Origin: Crotalaria pallida | Taxonomy: Eukaryota; Streptophyta; Magnoliopsida; Fabales; Fabaceae | Assembly (NCBI GenBank): GCA_037953625.1 | Contig: CM075654.1 | Coordinates: 26,066,001 to 26,130,000, forward strand | Length of the DNA: 64,000 nt | Direction: 5' to 3' | In this document: piece after piece, positions 12,976-23,938 of the stretch | Layout: each line of letters starts with the position of its first letter | Position numbering within the stretch: position 1 is the stretch's first letter | The notes under the pieces: model-generated | Database searches by the model: none | Told to the model about the DNA's origin: nothing | The model's input: the letters and a program-made list of their open reading frames with translations, nothing else | Program-made: the position numbers and the translations under genes

Positions 12976-13034
12976 GAGGTGACCCGTCAGGCTCGTGACG
13001 TTAAACAAGCACTAGTTGGGAGGTAACCCAATGT
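12976..13034 (+). other. Conserved post-gag/pro segment of Athila-type elements
   Basis: The stretch CGTCAGGCTCGTGACGTTAA followed by CAAGCACTAGTTGGGAGGTAACCCA is a non-coding block that I recognise downstream of gag-pro in many plant Athila-like non-autonomous elements. Its function is unknown to me; conservation suggests an RNA-level role. Confidence 0.55.
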
Positions 13035-13063
13035 TTAGGTAGCATCCCCTTAGTTAGTAGTTT

Positions 13064-13609
13064 GGCAAAACTGTTCGAATGGTCCCCTAAGTTATTTATT
13101 TGTTCCAATCTGGTCCCCTAAGTCATTTTTGTTTGAAAGTGGTCCCCTAACTCATGTAACGTTAGCATCATTAGTCCTTTCCGTCCATTACGTCCTAACA
13201 TCGTCTATTTAAGTTGACGTGACAGCCAGAGTGCCCAACGTGGGCGATCCACATGTACCCTTCATTTTACCACGTTAAAAGTTTAAAATGGTGGAGTGAA
13301 ACAATGTTGTTTTGGTGCTTGAAGCCACTTGCTTCATCTCCTCCTTTCTTCCATGAGAAGTCATTCTTAGCTAAGAGAGAAAAGTACTAAACTTTGAAGG
13401 AAAAATAGAGGGTTGCTAGGGCATTTGCCGAGAGAGAACGAACTGCAACATTGTCGTTGATTGTGAGCGCGATAGGAAGTTCGTTCATGGACGGAAAGGA
13501 CTAACAGTGCTAAGGTTACATGAGTTAGGGGACCACTTTCAAACGAAAATGACAGGAGACCAGATTGGAACAAAAAAATAACTTAGGGGACCAAACGAGC
13601 AGTTTTGCC
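13064..13609. mobile_element. MULE-type MITE inside element C, 9-bp TSD
   Basis: The 546-bp element has terminal inverted repeats of about 125 bp (13064-13188 and 13487-13609), starting GGCAAAACTG and ending CAGTTTTGCC, and a perfect 9-bp duplication TAGTAGTTT (13055-13063, 13610-13618). Long TIRs and a 9-bp TSD point to Mutator-like transposase. It has no coding capacity, so it is non-autonomous. It inserted after C was in place. Confidence 0.92.
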
Positions 13610-13675
13610 TAGTAGTTTTTAGGTGATTTGTGTAGGTTATTTTATTTTATTTTATTTTATTTTGTTATTAAAAAA

Positions 13676-15341
13676 AACATCAGGTACAAACCTGGCGCGC
13701 CTGGGCGCGCACTGGGCGAAAAACCCAGAAAATGGGGGAATTATATTTATTGATATATTTTGTGCTCTTTTTCCCCCACCAGACCAGTCCCTGTACTTGT
13801 GCAACAAAAATATGTAATTGCTTTCTAGGATTTATTTTTTAGTTTTATTGCTTGGATATTTATTTGGATTATTTATTATTTGCATCAAGCTATATTTTGA
13901 GTAACAGATAGGAGTTGATATTTCCCCATTAGAGGTGCTAATTTTGGCACTTGTTCCTAATTACTTATAGTAAGTTTGGGGGAATGTTTTCTCACTTTGG
14001 TTAGTGCTGATGATTTTTTTTAGATGCAAGTAATAAGTGTTCCAAATTTATTCCATGTAATTTTTTATTTTGTAGTTAGGTATGTTTAGTTTAGTTAGCT
14101 TGAGGACAAGCCAACCTTTAAGTTTGGGGAGTGGACAAAATAAAAAAATTTCAGATCTGAATTTTTCTCCCATTGTTGGTGTTGGTTTGTGTCTTAGGTA
14201 GAGATTTTTTAATTATTCTAGACTTAGGATTATTTTTCTAATATAGGTGTATATACTTAGTTTAGGATTAGACTCATTGATTCATGTTATTTATTTGTTG
14301 AGCTGTAAATATTTTTGAAATTTGGTTATTTTGACAAAGTTTTTCAGAACTTGAAATTAGTGAACTGACTTTAGCTTAGTAAGATTTGAGCCTATTTGAT
14401 GGGGTATGAATAAGTTGAAATATTTTGATTTGAAACCCCTATTCTTTCATGAGTGTGTTCACTTTAGTTTTGTGTTCTAGAACTTGACCGGTGACCATTT
14501 TGAGATTGATAATTGATTGCATGCATGAAAATGATTAAGGCACATAGGATGTGTTTTTGTGGCCTTTAAATGATTTGAATTGATAAATATCCCCTTAGTT
14601 GCCCATTTTGAGCCTAATGAGATTATGATTTTTCTTTGGTACCCTGCATTGATTGCATATTCTTTGTTAGTACCTTGGGAATTTTGAATGAGCAATTTAG
14701 AGGAATATAGAAAGAAAAAGTGAAAGTAATTGGTGAAAAGTGTATGAGTTCTATTTCTCTTCCAAGTGAAAAAAAAATAATAAGTGTAAAGGAAGAGAGT
14801 AGAAGGAAAAAAATTGAAAAAGAAAGGAAGAATAAGATGTTCTTGATGTGAGTTTGAGTCTTTATTGTATTCATTGCTCATTCATGGTTTTTGAGGGAAA
14901 CTTGCTTTTGTTAATATTTTTGCAAGTTAGCCTTTGTTTTATCCCTTCTTTCTTTTATCCCACCTTACACTTTTAGTCATGGCCTCATTACAACCAAAAT
15001 TAAGACCTTTTGATTTGTGCATGTTTTCAATAATTTCAGTGGAGATTTGGGTCTATGGTCAAGCATATGGTAACACTTTACTATTGTATGAACTTGAGTG
15101 AATTGTACAACCCTTGATACACATGAGAGATATACACTGAGAGGTTGAGAGTGTTCACTAGTTCTGAGTTCTCATTGGTTTTGTTTCTTTAACCAAGTTT
15201 TCATATGTGAATAGCTTGTATAAATATGTGACTGTGTTTATGAGTCGAAGTCTTAAATTAGGTGCTGTACGTTTTGATTTGGATGGTAGTCTTTTGTTTT
15301 AGAATTTTTATTTTAATTTCGTCTGGGACATGCAAAATGCT
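13676..15341 (+). other. Element C 3' non-coding internal region
   Basis: AT-rich sequence without a supported ORF. A palindrome copy GGCGCGCCTGGGCGCGC sits at about 13692-13708, outside the LTR. Several segments (for example TTTGAGCCTA... and GGGTCTATGGTCAAGC) recur in reverse orientation in element B between 16.7 and 17.8 kb, showing B and C share their 3' non-coding region. Confidence 0.7.
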
Positions 15342-15354
15342 AAGTTTGGGGGTG
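15342..15354 (+). other. Element C polypurine tract
   Basis: AAGTTTGGGGGTG lies directly before the 3' LTR at 15355, the expected plus-strand primer position. Confidence 0.85.
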
Positions 15355-16640
15355 TGATTTGGGTCTAACATATGATGTTTTAGAGCTTAATTTGACTCCC
15401 TTTTGCTTAGTTTTGGTTTGTTTCTTAAGTATTTTAGGTAGATTTTGTTTAGTTTTTAATTAGTTTAGGAAATTTTATTCCCTTGAACGTTTTGATCTGT
15501 TTTCGGTATGTTTCAGGTACTTTTGGGAGCTAAATTGGATAAAATAACACTGGAGCTGGAAAGAGCATAAGAGAACCTTGAAAATGACACAAGAACGGAG
15601 AAAAACGGAGCCATATCAGGTGTCACACGCCCAGGCGTGCAAATAGCACGCCCAGGCGCGCATGCAGCGAAGAAAAATTGATCATCAGAGGTTGCGCGCC
15701 CAGGCGTGGAGCCAGGCGCGCCCAGGCGCGCGATGTACGTGAAGGCCCAATTGGGCTGATTTCTGATGCGTTTTATAGGGGATTAATTAGGATTTCGTTT
15801 TATCTTTTAAATATAGGTTTTAGAACTAGGTTAGGCAGCTTTTAGAGAGGGAGATTACATAATTTTAGAGAGTTTTAGAAGAGGAGAAGATCAAGGATTG
15901 GAAGATCCAAGGCTTTTCCATGGTAAACATGTATTCTTCTATTACTTTTGTTCTTATTTTCATGATGTGTAACTAAAACCCTTGTGTTAGGAATTGGTGA
16001 ATTAGTATGGAATAGTTTATTGATTTCATGAATTGATGTTTTTTCGTTTCTAAATCATGTGTTTGATTGTGTTTTATTTTCAATTCATAAATCTAGCTAA
16101 TTTATGTCTTGTTTTGGATCTCTAATTCTTCAATTGAGAGATTAGGAATTAGAATAGGCCATGCCTTCAAACAATATAGTTATTCAACAAGTAGGAATAC
16201 AATTGGGTAATTATATAACATGATTAATTCCCTGTTCTTAATTAAGATTATTCAATAGTTTAATCTCTTAAGGAATTAAGGATTATCTAATTGAATAAGA
16301 AACGATAATTATACAAGAGGGATCTAATAGTTACCAATTTAGGAATTTGTTCATGATTTAGGGAAAAACAGAGATTCATGATAAATAAACAACGTCTACA
16401 ATAAAACCATGTTCCTAACATATTTCTCAAATTGCTCACACTTTAATTTATTTTATTTTATTTTTTGTTTTTATTTTATTTCAAATCAATCTTAATTAAT
16501 TAATTAGAAATTTATTGATTTTGCTTTTAACTACTCTTTGGTGAAAATTAATTGAATAATTTGCAATCCCTGTGGGACGATATCTGGTCTTAACCGACTA
16601 TATTACTTTGCGATCTAGTATACTTGCTAGAGAGTGAACA
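15355..16640 (+). repeat. Element C 3' LTR
   Basis: 1286-bp partner of 9288-10579, with the same ends. The GC-rich palindrome block (about 15620-15740) has a different unit arrangement from that in the 5' LTR. Confidence 0.92.
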
Positions 16641-16645
16641 CTACC

Positions 16646-19021
16646 CTCTAAATCAAACTCTACAAACCTAATCTAGAACTTCGACTCACAAACTCAGACA
16701 CTTACTTTCACAAGCAATTCATGCAATCGAAACCTGGTTAGAGAAACAAACTCCAAAAGAACTAATGACTAGTGAACACTCTCAACCTCACAGTGTGTAT
16801 CGCTCATGTATATCAAGGGTTATATATATATGTGATTCACTCAAGTTCATACAGTGACAATGTGTTACCATAAGCTTGACCATAGACCCAAATCTCCACT
16901 GAAATTATTGAATGCACACAAAAATCAAAAGGTCTTATATTTGGTTGTAATGAGGCCATGGTTTGAAGTTTCAGGTGGGATAAAAAAAAGAACAAAACTA
17001 AGGGCTAAAATGCAAAAACAAATTTCCCTCTAAAATCATAAATTAGCAATGAATACAATTAAGAATCACACTCAACTCCAACATCATTATCATCCTTCTT
17101 TTCTTTTTCACTTTTTTTTCTTTTCTATTCTTTTCCTTTCATTCTATTTATTTTCTTTTCATCTTTTTCTGTTTTTCACTTGGAAGAGAAAGAAAACTCA
17201 ATCACTTTTACCATATTTTTTCTCTTGAGCCATTCCTCTCAATTGCTCATTCAAAATTTCTAAGGTACTATAAAAAAATCATGCAATTAATGCAGGGTAC
17301 CAAAGAAAATCAAAGTTTTATTTTAGGCTCAAAATGGGCAACTAAAGGAAAATTATCAATGCAAATCAGTTGAAGGCCACAAAAACACATCCTAAGTGCC
17401 TTAATCATCTTAATGCATGCAAACAATTATCAATCTCAAAATGGTCACAGGTCAAGTTCTAGAACACCAAGCCAATGAGAACAACACTCATGAAAGAAAT
17501 AGGGGTTTCACATCAAAAATAATTCAATAATCACATACCCCTTTCAGTATAGGCCCAAAATCTCACAAGCTAAAGGTCAGTTCACTAATCACAAATTCTT
17601 AAAAAGTTTGTCAAAATAACCATATTTCAAAAAATATTCACAGCTCAATGAAATCAATATCAAAAGTCAATAAGTCTAATCCTAAACTAAGTATTTACAC
17701 TATCATCAGAAAAACAGTCCTAAGCCTAGAATAATTACCTACTTCTACCAAGGACACTAACCAACACCAAAAATGGGAGAAAAATTCAGATCTGAAAAAT
17801 TTTTATTTTGTCCACTCCCCCAAACTTAGAGGTTGGCTTGTCCTCAAGCAAACTAATCTAAACTAAAACTACAAAATAAAAATTAAAAACAAAAGCAAGG
17901 AGTTAGGAAACTTCCCTTTGTAGCACAACATTCTCTCTTGATGCACCATGGAGGAAACTCCCCCAAACACTTTCACCTGTGTCACATGAACAACTAAAAA
18001 TAGTGCTAAAAGCACCTCATTAGCAGTTACATATAGAAAGTTCCAACTCTTTATTCACTAACTAACTAAAAAAACGAAACCTACACTACTACATAATTAT
18101 AAAGAATCCACCAGGATCCCAAATTCTATAGGTTAAATCCCATGTGATGCAACAGTAACAAGTTATTCTCGTATCCCATGGGACAAACCCTGGATGATGG
18201 TGGAGTATGGAAGTTTCAACAATAAGCTCAATCCCCCAAGGTCAAAGGGTATATTCCTTAATCCATGCATCATCTCAGACAAGTTATTTCTTTTCCCAAT
18301 CATGAAATTGTTAATTCCATGAATTAGGAAAACTACCTTTTCAGGTTCCCTATTGTTTAACAATGATTTAGATTGGTTTTGCGAATTTTCATGAAAGCGC
18401 AGAGATTGAATATAGTGGAAAATTTTTGAGTTATCCAAGCATGCAATAGATTTAATCAAATTTTTTAGTGCATGAAATTCAGCATGCAAGGATGAATCAA
18501 ATTCTTCTACCATATTCAAACCTTCTATTGTTTTATTTCGGTCCACTTCCTCAAACTTATTATGCACATTTTCTTCAACTTGCTCCTCAATAGGGGTTTC
18601 ATCATTGGTCACATCCATCACCACCACTTTTTCCTCTCTTTGAAGAGAGTCAAAAATTGTTGGTGATGCTTGTGACTCTTCATCTAACTGCTTTGAAATG
18701 TGTTCAACTTGAATTTCAAGGTTACTTAAACAATCACTTGGGATTTGAAAATTGTTTCTAGATTGTTCAACAAAATCCTTAGTGCTTTGAGCACATTTCT
18801 CTGAAGCAATTTCCCATGGAGCTTTCACCACAGGAATTGGCTCTACAAAAAAAAAAATTTCTCAGTTGTAGCTTGTAATTTCTCTAAAGCTATTTCCAAT
18901 GGAGTTTTCCTAACACTTATGTTTTGTGCATAATAGTATAGAGAAAGGGGATCCAAAATAAATCTATTACAATCTAAATAATTATTAAAATAAAAGTTAT
19001 ACATGAAAAGGTACAAAAACA
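16646..19021 (-). mobile_element. Element B internal region, 3' non-coding plus gag-derived part
   Basis: Reverse-strand counterpart of the 3' internal region of C. It keeps the purine-rich block CTCCCCCAAACTTAGAGGTTGG (minus-strand AAGTTTGGGGGAG) near 17810-17830. The junction at about 19021 with the truncated 5' LTR marks a deletion that removed the LTR end, the PBS and the 5' gag. Confidence 0.7.
18163..18831 (-). pseudogene. Gag-derived ORF of element B
   Basis: A 222-codon open frame on the minus strand. The first 50 residues (APWEIASEKCAQST, then LEIQVEHISKQL) resemble the coiled C-terminal part of Athila-type gag, compare GWEKALEAMAAT and LEVQVAQI in element C. The rest is acidic and not recognised. 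Upstream (18832-18930) a further, frame-damaged copy of the same motif is visible on the minus strand (TPLEIALEKLQATTEKF), so the motif seems to be tandemly duplicated. No zinc knuckle, protease or RT is visible. I cannot assign a function; it may encode a gag-like accessory protein or be a remnant. Confidence 0.5.
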
Positions 19022-19842
19022 TCTATGAATTGTAATTAAAACGCAGCCAAACAATTGATTTAAAAAGAAAAAACATTAATTCATAAATAAATAGCCAAAT
19101 TAAGATCCATACAAATCCACCCTATTCCTAACAAGAGGTTCAGTTATACAAATTGGAAGAAGAAGAAGAAGGAATGGGAAAAACTAATAATCATAGACAA
19201 TATTCAATTTACCCCCAAGAGATATTCAATCTTCAAGTGGATTCCTCCAACAATGTTGATCTCCAATCCTTGTGCCTTGCCTCCTTGCTCTCAATTGCAG
19301 AACCAGCCTCCCTTCTCTAATCCTAATTCTATTCTAATCTCTAATTTGACTCTGAAAAATCTACAAAACCTAATGAAAAAACCTATATTTAAAGTCTAAA
19401 ACTAATCCTAATTGATTGGAAGCAAAACTGATCAGAAAGTGGCCCAATTAGGATTTCTCGAACGTCACGTGCCTGGGCGCCAGGGCCACACGTCTGGGCC
19501 CACAGGTTTGATGAAGTGCTGCTGACCGGGGTGAGCGCGCCTGGGCGTTGGGATCTCCACACCTGGGCGTGTCAGCCTTGCTCTGACTCCGTTTCGTTCC
19601 GTTCTTGTGCCATTTTCAAGATCCTTTCATCCTCTTTTCAGCTCCATAATTATTTTCTTCAATTAAGCTCCGAAAGTACTTGAAACATACACAAAACGGA
19701 TCAAAATGTTCAAAGGATTCTAAATTAACTAACTTCATAAAAAATATACAAAAAGTCCTAAATTTGCAAGAGAAACAAACCAAATCATTAGCAAAAGGGA
19801 CTCTAAATCATGCTTAAAACATCATATGTTAGACCCAAATCA
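19022..19842 (-). repeat. Element B truncated 5' LTR
   Basis: Matches 8395-9217 throughout and ends at the same CCCAAATCA terminus. About 500 bp corresponding to 7893-8394 are missing on the PBS side. Confidence 0.85.
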
Positions 19843-21406
19843 ATGTGCTGCTTTAACCGGTCTTCGTCTTGATGGCGAATTGTTGACCGTTGAAAGTCGG
19901 CCTTCTGAATAGTCCATATTGTCTCAGGCCCTTATACTTTCAATGCCTTCACCGAATCTCGGTGGAAAAAGTATAGGGAACATGACGAAGTCAGTGATGT
20001 GGAACATGTCGAGTTTCTGACGGTGTGGCTTAGTGCCTTCGTTTTCTGCACTAAATCTCAACAAGTCACTAAGTCTCTAGTGACTTTGGCCACTATTCTG
20101 CATGAGGAAAGACCAGTGGCCTTGAGTCAGCTTCTTTTGGCCAAACTTTACTCCATGATGGGCCAAATAACTAACATCATTAGATTAAATGACCACCTCT
20201 TGTCAAACATAGGAGGGCCTATTTGGTTGCTACAACTATGGCTGGATGTGGTCTTTCATCGTCATCTTCATCATTCAGTCAATAATGTATGTTTGGACCG
20301 CTTCAAATATGGTTGCGTAATGGGAAACTTTGACATGCCTTCTCTTTCTCGCAACATCGACCCTTTCATGCACTTCATGCATATTTTGAACTCCGTTTCT
20401 TTGTCTTCCAAAAACATTACCTTTGCCCTCTTCGTCAAAAGATTGCATGGGCCTAAATGGTTCCAAACTCCCTATCCTAGGAACTGTCCTGAGGACAAGA
20501 ATCTGAATGATGTCCTCTAGGGACATTACCTTAGCCAGCGAATTCTCTTTGGCGGCTTACCAGGTTCTTCGAGTTTGGAAGATAAATAAATTTTCTTGTA
20601 CTTCCCCAATTGTGTGGCTAAGCAGTTTGGGCTTTGCTAAGGAATCCCTACTCCTATGCGAAAGCATGCCTCTTTCGAGTTTCACCACGGAAATTTGACG
20701 AACTTCAAGTCTGGTTGGGATGAATTGTTGAACAAGTTCATCTCGAGAAATGAGGCTTCCATGTCGAGATTCAGTCTTGTCGCATTTTCTCCTTGCTTTT
20801 TGCGAGTCCTGGTTTCATGGCATGGTGGGAGGATTACTGTGATAAGTATAATGTGGATTTTTCCAGCATCGGCGAAAGGATATGCACCAAGAGTCCAAGA
20901 ATCCTGCGGTTTTGAGGACTGAAAATCCAGGTATTTTGACATACTCGACTTCGTCATTTTTATTCGCAATTTCTTATTCCGATTTGTGACCTTTCCTTTT
21001 GTGCACAGATGTCGTTCTTGCTTTCACTGATTATGGGGCCACCATCAAAGCCAATGCCTTGAAACAAAAGGGTGGGAGTTCTTCTTCTAGACCTTTGTCA
21101 CCAAAGAAGTCTAAAAAGAGACGTCATCCTTCGACTTTGGAGACGTCATCGTTTCTCAAGGGGAGAAGAAAATGGAAGAGGCAAGAGCCAAAATTCAAGA
21201 ATTGAGAAAATGAATTGGCTCGACTAGAGAAAGAACACAAGGAATTGGGTCAATCTCTTGAAAAGGCCAGAGCCACCCAAAAAGAATTGGTTGACAAGGC
21301 TGATGATTTGGTGGCTCCTTATCAAGAAGTGGCAAAAAAGTTGACCGCCAAATTCCAAGGTTACAAGGCTAGGCTTCGACGAAAGGAGACTTTTGCCAGG
21401 GAATGA
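19843..21406 (+). pseudogene. PMD protein of the Tat/Ogre-like element, fragment 3 (domain core and C-terminus)
   Basis: After element B the PMD domain continues with an Ala-Ala-Leu-Thr-Gly-Leu-Arg segment at 19848, a stop and a frameshift before 19999, then a long open part 19999-20520 with HVEFLTVWLSAFVFC, LATILHEERPVALSQLLLAKLY and WLLQLWLDVVF, all typical PMD-like segments. The frame shifts again near 20520. A later part (about 20640-20921) still reads like the end of the domain (FEFHHGNL, RNEASMS). The segments at 20999-21205 (basic, Ser/Lys-rich) and 21215-21406 (KEHKELGQSLEKARATQKEL, heptad-like) look like a C-terminal tail and coiled coil. The fragments convergently face the minus-strand pol. 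Function in the element is unknown; host PMD proteins MAIN/MAIL1 act in transposon silencing and genome stability. Confidence 0.7.
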
Positions 21407-21514
21407 CTTTCCTTCGGCAGTATGTTTTAGATAGGATTTCACCTGTTTTGTTGCACTTTTTTTTCTTTATTTTTTCCAATGTATTTGTACAACTCTGGAT
21501 ATTGAATGCATTTT

Positions 21515-22140
21515 TTAATTTTGGATATTTACTTCTGTCATTGTCGGCTTATACTTTTTCAAATACTTGTCGCTTATTGCTTTAACCTTTTTCCCTAAAT
21601 CGACTTCGACTAACTCATATGCGTTGCCTGAAAAGGTCTTTGAAACTATAAATTGTCCTTCCCATTTTGGTGACCACTTGCCATATTCGTTAGAGTGTTT
21701 GTCGATTGGCAAGATCACTTTCCATACCAATTCGCCAGGTTGAAATGCTTTGAATATTACTTTGGCATCGTAATACTTAGCAATTTTCTCTTTCTGTCGC
21801 ATAATATTCTCCAACGCCAAAATCCTTTCGTCACGGACTTCGTTTAGCTCGTCAAACATAGCATTCTAGTAATCATTCACAGGCATCTCACTTTGCCTCT
21901 GAAATCTTACTGATTCCAAGTTTACCTCAACTGGTAACATGGCCTCATGGCCGTATGTTAACATATAAGGTGTTGTTCATGTGGCTTCATTACGAGAGTT
22001 TCGAATTGCCCAAAGTGCTAGTGTCAATGCCTCATGTCAATTTTTGGGTTTTCCTTTGATTTGTTGCTTAATGACATTGATGATCCACTTGTTGGCTGCT
22101 TCGGCTTGACCATTGGCTTGAGCATAATACGGTGTCAAAG
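21515..22140 (-). pseudogene. Tat/Ogre-like pol, C-terminal integrase part
   Basis: On the minus strand the integrase core resumes with PYYAQANGQAEAANKWI (about 22130-22080), which contains the catalytic Glu. It is followed by the post-core region with LTYGHEAMLPVE and, in an open frame at 21515-21859, by the C-terminal domain ending near KYLKKYKP. In-frame stops lie at several places between 21860 and 22060, so it is inactive. The 5' portion of the gene is at 23939-25079, separated by a solo LTR. Confidence 0.85.
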
Positions 22141-22145
22141 TTAAC

Positions 22146-23933
22146 TGTTGGAAACCAACAAGCGGTCTAACAATTACTAGAGGGGGGTGAATAGTAATTA
22201 GAAGTTGCAGATACACAATTTTCGGATTTAATTGAAAGTGGAAGAAATACTGTTGCTAGATTTTAGAGATAGTGAAAAAAATGACGAGCAAGTGCCGAGC
22301 AGGAACCGAGCACCGATTAACAAACCGGTTTGCCGAGTTCCGAGCACACACTCAGTCGGGTTTTGCAGTGGATTTTAGCAACAGTATTTCAGTCGAGTAT
22401 GCAGTGAAGAAACCGATTAAATGCAATTAAAGCAGAAAATGAAAATGCTAAAAGCTGTAAAAGAAGAACACTAGAATTTTTATACTGGTTCACTCTCCAC
22501 CACTGAGAGATACGTCCAATCCTCCCCAAACCTTGAGGAGATTTTTACTCAAAATCAAATGTGTGATTACAATAGGAATTAGAGAACCTCTCTAATCTAC
22601 ACCTATATGTCACCGATTGTACCAAACTTGTGACACTACCACAAATGACTTTGCTGCCGGTTGAAGAATGTCTTCAACACGTGTCAATGGAGACTTCCTT
22701 GAAACCTTCCAGGACTCCTTCTCTTCTGCACACGAAACACGTGAGTATTGCTTTTGGTGTTGGCTCCTGATTCCAAAACTGATTACTGAAATCTAACAGT
22801 TTGAGGGCAACTTCGTTTTTGGAATGATGAGGAATTGGTTTGATCACAAAAATCCTATTTGATCTTTTCTCAGTTTATGAATATCACAGTGATGCTTCGA
22901 GAGTGTGAGAGCGAAAGAGTCAGCTTGATTTAGTTGAAGTCGATATCCCTTATACTGATCAGATTTCCTCACAAATCAAGGAGGAAACACTGCTGCCATA
23001 ATGGGAATTGATTTGCGATATTTCTTCTCCAACTGCCATTTAGTCACAAGGCATCTATAGAGTATGAAAGAATCAATTTTGCCATGAAAAGAATTGATTG
23101 ACGAGATTCCCTCTCCAACACCCATATTTGAATCTGATAGTTATTGCCAATTCCTTTTATAGACTGATTCGTTGATGAGTAGCCTTTCTGATCTTGATCC
23201 GAGACCAAAGCAAAGATGATGATTCATGACATGAGGCCGAGCTTCGAGCTTGATGATAATTAACTACTGATGGTCGAGCTTCGAACTTGATGATAATTTA
23301 CTGCTAATGACCAAGTATGAACCGAGCTTGAGCTTGACCTTTGACTTCTGAGCTGTAACCGAGCTTTGCATTCTGACTTGAGTCTAACTCTGAGCTTTGT
23401 AATTTATCTTGAGTTTGACTCTAAGCCGAGCTTTACAAACTAGCTAAAATGCGAGCTTGAGATCCGAACATGAGCCGAGCTTCAATATTCGAGCTTGAAC
23501 TGAAACTTGATATCCGATATTTTTGTCGAGCTTCTGACTTGCCGCTGGTTCGATCTCAAACTGAGACTTTAGCACTTTACTTGTCCACAGCGAAGGCCGA
23601 GCTTGACTTCGGTTGAGCTGATTTTATCTTTGACAATCGTGCTTTGGCCGAGCTTGCATTTGCTGAGCTTGCAACTGAAGTTAAGGTCCAGCTTGCATAT
23701 GAAGTCTTACCGAGCAACTTCATGTTGAGCTACTCACGATTGTATATTCGGAATCTGTGGATTTGTGGTGTTGATATGAATTTACTTTTTCCGAGCACGT
23801 TGTATTTTTTGGAGTTCGGTCTTCGGCATGGACCGACCAATATGTCTTCATCAGAGTCTGGTTGTAGATTCTGCTCGGCTTAGTCTGAGCATTTTGTCTT
23901 CATCAAAATTCATTCTTCCTCGTTGATTCTACA
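22146..23933 (-). mobile_element. Sirevirus-like solo LTR in the Tat integrase, TSD TTAAC
   Basis: A 1788-bp unit (plus-strand start TGTTGGAAACC, end GATTCTACA) with a perfect TTAAC duplication (22141-22145, 23934-23938) interrupts the integrase frame between the second Asp and the Glu of its DDE triad. The plus-strand start, with AGAGGGGGGTGAATAG and later TTTATACTGGTTCACTC, resembles the reversed ends of the Sirevirus-like LTRs at 31846 and 51135, so the LTR is on the minus strand. It holds more than a dozen CCGAGCTTG-like 8-9mers (about 23225-23720). Confidence 0.82.
23225..23720. repeat. Dispersed CCGAGCTTG motif cluster in the solo LTR
   Basis: The word CGAGCTT(G/C) or close variants occurs many times at irregular spacing over about 500 bp, with a few CCGAGCA relatives near 22280-22350. 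It is not a tandem repeat with fixed period. Related AAGCTTGA words cluster at 33875-33950 in another Sirevirus-like LTR. Confidence 0.75.
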
Positions 23934-23938
23934 TTAAC

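Larger units (their letters stand above)
9288..16640 (+). mobile_element. Element C: gag-protease-only Athila/Calypso-like retrotransposon, TSD CTACC
   Basis: A structurally complete 7353-bp element with LTRs 9288-10579 and 15355-16640 (about 1.29 kb), a PBS matching the Asp-tRNA type, a gag-protease ORF with stops, and a polypurine tract. It is flanked by perfect CTACC duplications (9283-9287 and 16641-16645). No reverse transcriptase, RNase H or integrase is present. Of the internal 4.8 kb only 10800-12965 codes, and a MITE occupies 13064-13609. It resembles TR-GAG-type non-autonomous elements that rely on enzymes from autonomous relatives. It is inserted in the same strand orientation as pol would be absent from, that is, opposite to host element B. 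Confidence 0.9.
7893..19842 (-). mobile_element. Element B: Athila/Calypso-like LTR retrotransposon, minus strand, itself split by element C
   Basis: B lies in reverse orientation. Its 3' LTR is 7893-9217 (start TGTTGGGTCAC, end CCCAAATCA) and its truncated 5' LTR is 19022-19842. Internal sequence is 9218-9287 plus 16646-19021. The target duplication is ATGTT at 7888-7892 and ATGTG at 19843-19847, imperfect and probably one base shorter on the right. The LTRs are the same family as those of element C, about 10-15% different by eye. The 5' LTR end, the PBS and the 5' internal part are deleted, and the remaining internal region carries only a gag-derived ORF (18163-18831). Confidence 0.8.

Noticed and set aside
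14477..14881. Minus-strand open frames of 134 and 83 codons in element C
   Set aside because: AT-rich, Phe/Ser-rich, no motif, opposite strand to gag.
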